From Ascoidea rubescens DSM 1968 (Eukaryota > Ascomycota > Saccharomycetes > Ascoideales > Ascoideaceae), in contig NW_017962926.1 of assembly GCF_001661345.1 (NCBI RefSeq), forward strand, positions 124,001 to 188,000: 64,000 nt of DNA, read 5' to 3'. Each line of letters starts with the position of its first letter. The stretch's first letter is position 1. Below, piece by piece: positions 60,139 through 64,000 of this stretch. The notes below the pieces were generated by a model. That model saw nothing but the letters and a program-made list of their open reading frames with translations. It did not search any database and had not been told where the DNA came from. Both the position numbers and the translations under genes were made by a program.

Positions 60139-61392
60139 ATGGGGTTGTTCTCTGATAACCATCCTTATACCTCTGTCACTGTTACCATCGACCAGCTCTG
60201 CGATTCTTCTGATTCCAAGTTTGAGCCTGAGATTCAGTTGGCTGAGCTCTTGACCTCAATCAAAATCCAGTCTGCCTTCGGATCTGTAGAGGCTGCCAGA
60301 GCCATCAGAAGAAAACTCAAGTATGGCAGCTCTACCCAGAAGATGAGAGCCTTGATCTTGTTGGAGTTGTTGGTTTCCAATGGGGGCTCGCCCTTGACTC
60401 CCTTGTACAACGATCAGAAGCTTATAGACCAGTTGATCAAGATGATGAACTCTAGTTCAAATACCAACTCCAGCTCCAATACCAACAGTTTGAATCCTAA
60501 AATTAAAAAGAAATTGTATCTCTTGAGTTATGGCTGGCACAATGAGTTCAAAAATGATCCTAGCTATAGGGGTATATCTTCAATCTACAATTATTTGCCC
60601 AAAAATATCAAAATAAAAGATAGTTCATCTACAAAGAAGCAGATTCCAAAGTTTATGGATGATGAGGCTGATCTATCTGCCACTACTCCCTTTAATGAAG
60701 CTCTCCAAAACTCCAGTACCAACTCATCGTCAAATACAACATCGAACATAAATTCCGATACTTCTTACTCAAGACCTTCGTCAGCACCTCCTTCTAAATC
60801 ATCACCTAAACCTAAAACTTTAGCTGATTTACAAAAGCAATTCAACATCCCCAAGATCAACATTCAGAAAGAAAGACCCAAAATTCAAAGTTTGATATCT
60901 GAAGCGTCAATTTCCTCAACTTCTTTGAAAAACTCTCTATCTTCAATTAATCGAAATAAAGGCGAATTATCCATAGATAATGAAAGAGCGACATTAAATT
61001 TTGAAAAATGTAGACAAATCAGAAGAAAAATTTTAAGATGGTTACAAGTTGTTGAAAATGATGAAGAGCTACTAGGTAGTTTGATCAGTTGCAACGAAGA
61101 GTTGGTAGATGCGTTACAAAAATATACTGATTTTGGTTCTTTCAATGAAAACTCAATTGCCAAGTCAAAATCTGTCCCAAATGATACTGAATCCGATAGC
61201 GAAAGTGATTATAATGGTGACAATAATGGCAACGACAGGTTTTCAGTTAGTGGGAAAAGAGCTCCACCTCCACCTCCACCACCTTCAGCTTCCAAAAACA
61301 AAATTGATAGTTCTGATGATGAAAATTTTGATCAATTAAGTGATTCAGATAATGAAAATCCATTTGATGATTCTTATAAGCTTCATAATTAA
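60139..61392 (+). CDS. LSB5: Lsb5-like actin/endocytosis adaptor (VHS + GAT)
   Basis: 417 residues from the ATG at 60,139 (MGLFSDNHPYTSVTVTIDQL), which matches the start of yeast Lsb5 (MGFLSDHPHTAIT). The VHS/ENTH-like domain (~1-150) includes EAARAIRRKLKYGS and RALILLELLVSNGG. A linker with Ser/Pro follows, then a GAT-like helical domain (~265-345). APPPPPPPSAS (~373) is a likely SH3 ligand, and the C-terminus ENPFDDSYKLHN carries an NPF motif. Lsb5 binds Las17 and Sla1 and links ubiquitin/Arf3 traffic to actin patches. Sequence before the ATG is open, but leucine runs there are leader sequence read by chance. Confidence rests on the VHS start and order. Confidence 0.93.
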   Translation: MGLFSDNHPYTSVTVTIDQLCDSSDSKFEPEIQLAELLTSIKIQSAFGSVEAARAIRRKLKYGSSTQKMRALILLELLVSNGGSPLTPLYNDQKLIDQLIKMMNSSSNTNSSSNTNSLNPKIKKKLYLLSYGWHNEFKNDPSYRGISSIYNYLPKNIKIKDSSSTKKQIPKFMDDEADLSATTPFNEALQNSSTNSSSNTTSNINSDTSYSRPSSAPPSKSSPKPKTLADLQKQFNIPKINIQKERPKIQSLISEASISSTSLKNSLSSINRNKGELSIDNERATLNFEKCRQIRRKILRWLQVVENDEELLGSLISCNEELVDALQKYTDFGSFNENSIAKSKSVPNDTESDSESDYNGDNNGNDRFSVSGKRAPPPPPPPSASKNKIDSSDDENFDQLSDSDNENPFDDSYKLHN

Positions 61393-61874
61393 TTAGTAAT
61401 TTTATTTATCTATTTATTTTTATTTTTATTTTTATTTTTATTTTTATTTTTATTTTTATTTTTATTTTTATTTTTATTTTAGTTTCTATAAATTTTTTAG
61501 TGTTCTAACAGCTTGATTTTTTTTATTGTACGATAAATTTATATTTAAGTAGCTAATTTAGTTTGTTTTTAGTTTTTAATGATATCTCATATAATATTTC
61601 TTACTGAAAAGTATAAAAGTCAAATAAAAGTCAAATGAAAGTCCAGTAAAAGCTAAATAAAAGTTAAAGAAAAGTTGAAGAAAAGAAAAAGAAAAGTTAA
61701 AGGTATTAAATAAAAATGAATACATAATAAAAAGAAACCCGAATCAAGAATAAAACCACTATACTAATAAAACCAACGAAATAAGCGTATTGAATATATA
61801 AAAACCAGGTATTGAAGATGAAGGAAAATAAAAAATAATTCAAGTTAGAAAAAGTGCAATCTAAAAAAATAAAT
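61393..61874. other. Convergent intergenic with T-rich and A/G-rich simple repeats
   Basis: 482 bp between LSB5 and the RING gene 3' ends. It holds the (TTTTTA)n run and, at about 61,612-61,700, A/G-rich imperfect repeats of AAAAGTCAAAT type. No gene. Confidence 0.7.
61411..61480. repeat. (TTTTTA)n hexanucleotide microsatellite
   Basis: About eleven units of TTTTTA directly after the LSB5 stop codon. It probably overlaps the 3'-end processing region. Confidence 0.9.
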
Positions 61875-62762
61875 TCAATGAAAGATAGTATGTGAATCGG
61901 TTACAAGATATTTATAAACATCAAAGTTGCAATAAGGACAGTTTTTCTTAAATTCATCATAACTTTGAAAATGTTTTATATCAATATCATTAAAAAGCCA
62001 TTTTTTAATACATTTGGAGTGATAAATATGAGAACATGGTAGGCATGTCATTTTGCTCATTAAAGAGAAATTTTCTAAACATATTGAACAAAGATCAGCA
62101 TCATCTTTATAATTGTCATATTCATCCTTATTTTTTGATTTACTGAAGATACCATTAATAGTATATTTATTTTTATTATTGTTATTATCATTATTGTTAT
62201 TATCATTATTGTTGTCATTGTTGTTGTCATTATTGTTGTCACTATTGTTGTCATTATCAGATTTTTCTTTGATTTTGAAAATTTTATGAGCCTGATTTAA
62301 ACCTTTGATTTTCAAACCCTTAAAAGTGGACTTAACCATTTTCAAATTATTAGAATTAAAACAATTAATAAGATCACTTTTTTTGTGTTGGTGTTTTAGT
62401 TTTTTGTTTGAATTATTACGAGTTTTATACTTATAATAAAATATAGACAGTATATTTTTATCAAAATTTTTTCGGTATTTTATAAATCCCTGCTTATAAT
62501 CAATTGAATTGAACTCATCCTCCAAGTCGTTGAAATCAAACATTCGATTGATTAGAATATGGTGTCTTATTTCATCATCAGCAGGTATATCCCTCTGAGG
62601 AGGTGGCAAGTTTGCTTCTTCAACCAAGTTTTCCCATGTTTCAATTCTTTGATTTAAAGACTTGAAATCAAATAGATATTCTCTAGCAAAAAATGAGAAC
62701 AAAGCCAAAATCAAGGTTATCTTCAAAACAGATAAAATGAAAAAAATGAATTCACCAAACAT
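61875..62762 (-). CDS. Membrane-anchored RING-H2 protein, probable ubiquitin ligase
   Basis: 295 residues from an ATG at 62762. One hydrophobic segment at ~4-25 (FIFFILSVLKITLILALFSFF) is a likely signal anchor. A structured part follows (~30-105) and an Asp/Asn microsatellite region (~165-205). A C-terminal RING-H2 finger is CSICLENF ... CLPCSHIYHSKCIKKW ... CPYC (~230-283), with an insert of about 18 residues before the last Cys pair. This arrangement is typical of ER/Golgi/vacuolar membrane E3 ligases such as Tul1/Asi/YBR062C-like proteins. I cannot name an orthologue. It is convergent with LSB5. Confidence 0.8.
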   Translation of the reverse strand: MFGEFIFFILSVLKITLILALFSFFAREYLFDFKSLNQRIETWENLVEEANLPPPQRDIPADDEIRHHILINRMFDFNDLEDEFNSIDYKQGFIKYRKNFDKNILSIFYYKYKTRNNSNKKLKHQHKKSDLINCFNSNNLKMVKSTFKGLKIKGLNQAHKIFKIKEKSDNDNNSDNNNDNNNDNNNDNNNNDNNNNKNKYTINGIFSKSKNKDEYDNYKDDADLCSICLENFSLMSKMTCLPCSHIYHSKCIKKWLFNDIDIKHFQSYDEFKKNCPYCNFDVYKYLVTDSHTIFH

Positions 62763-63326
62763 TTTGCTGGATGAACTTTAAACTATTGTAACTCTTGATT
62801 TTATGCTCCATATACACTTTTCAGCAAAACAGCGATGATTTTGACTATAGCCCCTCTCCTGCTTTTTTCTTTTGGTTTGATTGCAGTATTTTTGTTGCTT
62901 TGATTGTAGTATTTGGTTTTTATATCGTTTTGATATTCTGAATCAGCTTTGTCACTGAACCGGATCACCCTCCTTGATTTCAACTCCACGCCACACAAAA
63001 ATGGGCAGAAAAATGGGACAGGACCGTGTTTCGCTAGATTGGAGCCCTATCTTTGGCCCTATTTTTATTTCTACCCGCTCAGAAATTGGCTTGAATCTGA
63101 GGAAAGAAACCATACCACTGGTAAAATAGGGCTCGTTGACCAGGTGCTGTCTAGATATGATTATCCACGAATATGGACATAATCGGAACATACAGATAAA
63201 GGTAACTACTGTACAGAAGCACACATTGAGACCACAACTGTGGGGATGTTGAATTTTATATTTATAAATCATGCATTTGGTGTTTATTTGAATTTATATT
63301 TCTGAAAAAAATCTTGAATCTGAGTC
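62763..63326. other. Intergenic: RING gene promoter, PBN1 3' side
   Basis: 564 bp. The middle (62,940-63,130) is GC-richer with short open frames that look accidental. No defined motif or RNA gene. Confidence 0.5.
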
Positions 63327-64000
63327 TTAGTTTTGTTTTTTCGATGCCTTAACCAGCATTTTTCTTCTGTTCGTGATTAATTTAGCAAAAATGAAACCGA
63401 AAGATAATACCATGACAATTGATGTCACAATTCTCACAATACTAATGTCATTGAATTTTGGAACAGGAAGAGAATATTCATCCACCAAATACCCACCTTC
63501 TGTAAGTGTTTCTGCACTGTGTGTGGTTTCATTGACAGCACCTGATTTTAAATGAAAAAATATTGTGTTATCTGTAAAAAATGATTCGTAATTCAATTCT
63601 GATTTCAAATCCAACGGATTCCTCTTGCTATAGGTCTTTTGGTATTTTTCAACTAATTCTTCATAATCAGAAACTTTTAAATTATCATTTTGTTCGGCAT
63701 AAAATTTATTTAATTTATCAATTGATAACTCACAAGCCCAAAAGACCTCTGGTTTTTTCATAAAGTGCTTATTTGAATTCGAGCTATTTAATGATGGTTC
63801 CAAATATCTGAAATGAAGCGGTATCTCAATGCTGTTTTTTTTATTAATATCTGCCTGAAACAACCCAATAGATCCCCATTTGTCAATGCTATAAACTGGT
63901 TTTTCTAAATCGCTTTCTCCCCACAATCCAACTAATTTATAATTTTCTTTCTTAGAATTTTCAACTAATTGATACTTGTCAAAAAAAATCTCTTTGTTAG
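63327..64000 (-). CDS. PBN1: Pbn1, GPI-mannosyltransferase I accessory subunit (5' part beyond window)
   Basis: The frame is open to the right edge, so only the last ~223 residues are seen and the true start lies outside. Landmarks are KLVGLWGESDLEKPVYSIDK followed by WGSIG, then IPLHFRYLEPS and KPEVFWACE, which match the lumenal PIG-X/Pbn1 domain. One C-terminal membrane span (~VRIVTSIVMVLSFGFIFAKL) is followed by a short basic tail (NRRKMLVKASKKQN). This is the single-span ER topology of Pbn1, which with Gpi14 adds the first mannose to GPI precursors. Family sure from the VFWAC region. Confidence 0.9.
   Translation of the reverse strand, partial: NKEIFFDKYQLVENSKKENYKLVGLWGESDLEKPVYSIDKWGSIGLFQADINKKNSIEIPLHFRYLEPSLNSSNSNKHFMKKPEVFWACELSIDKLNKFYAEQNDNLKVSDYEELVEKYQKTYSKRNPLDLKSELNYESFFTDNTIFFHLKSGAVNETTHSAETLTEGGYLVDEYSLPVPKFNDISIVRIVTSIVMVLSFGFIFAKLITNRRKMLVKASKKQN

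Overview
The window looks like nuclear DNA of a budding yeast (Saccharomycotina). It is strongly AT-rich and gene-dense, nearly intronless, with T-rich promoters and (AAT)n/(CAA)n microsatellites inside coding regions. Several proteins are typical yeast families: Erb1, Orc3, Ede1, Vps27, Lsb5, Atp10, Pbn1, a Wsc sensor and an Atf-type acetyltransferase. Two spliceosomal introns are visible, in GND1 and in the acetyltransferase gene. CUG decoding (Leu, Ser or Ala) could not be settled, because CTG codons are rare and I found none at a clearly invariant position. I therefore do not name a genus. No tRNA, rRNA, snRNA or CRISPR array was recognised.

Layout. 1-12 kb holds transport and redox genes: a window-edge double ABCG transporter (YOL075C type), a fructosyl-amine/saccharopine-oxidase-like flavoprotein, a Dal5/Tna1-type permease and an Old Yellow Enzyme. 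12-13.7 kb is gene-free and holds a three-copy 15-bp repeat array and a broken LTR-retroelement fossil with two LTR-like pieces in opposite orientation. 13.8-25.2 kb is entirely minus-strand: a large Asn-rich membrane-tailed protein (possibly Mtc4-like), a WSC cell-wall sensor, EDE1 and ATP10. 25.7-37 kb holds GND1, ERB1, a small orphan membrane protein, ORC3 and a DDHD phospholipase (DDL1-like). 39-49 kb holds a Dip5-like amino-acid permease, the ATF-like acetyltransferase, a PIN-like transporter (ECM3 family) and an FLC/TRP-like protein. 49.8-64 kb holds VPS27, a class I/II chitin synthase, an Asn/Ser-rich orphan, LSB5, a membrane RING-H2 protein and PBN1, which runs off the right edge.

How the genes fit together. 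They are mostly unrelated single-copy housekeeping genes, as usual in yeasts. Two loose themes stand out. One is endocytic/endosomal adaptor genes: EDE1 has EH domains, LSB5 ends in an NPF motif, and VPS27 has FYVE, UIM and PSAP/PTAP motifs. The other is cell-wall and surface genes: the WSC sensor, chitin synthase, the FLC protein and PBN1 for GPI anchors. I found no obvious new multi-gene system. The best leads are enzyme active-site departures (oxidase, OYE), the inverted LTR fossil with its neighbouring 15-bp array, shared promoter motifs (TTACCCG and CACGTGCAG), and a GC-rich block upstream of the ATF-like gene. Start codons were set at the first suitable ATG.
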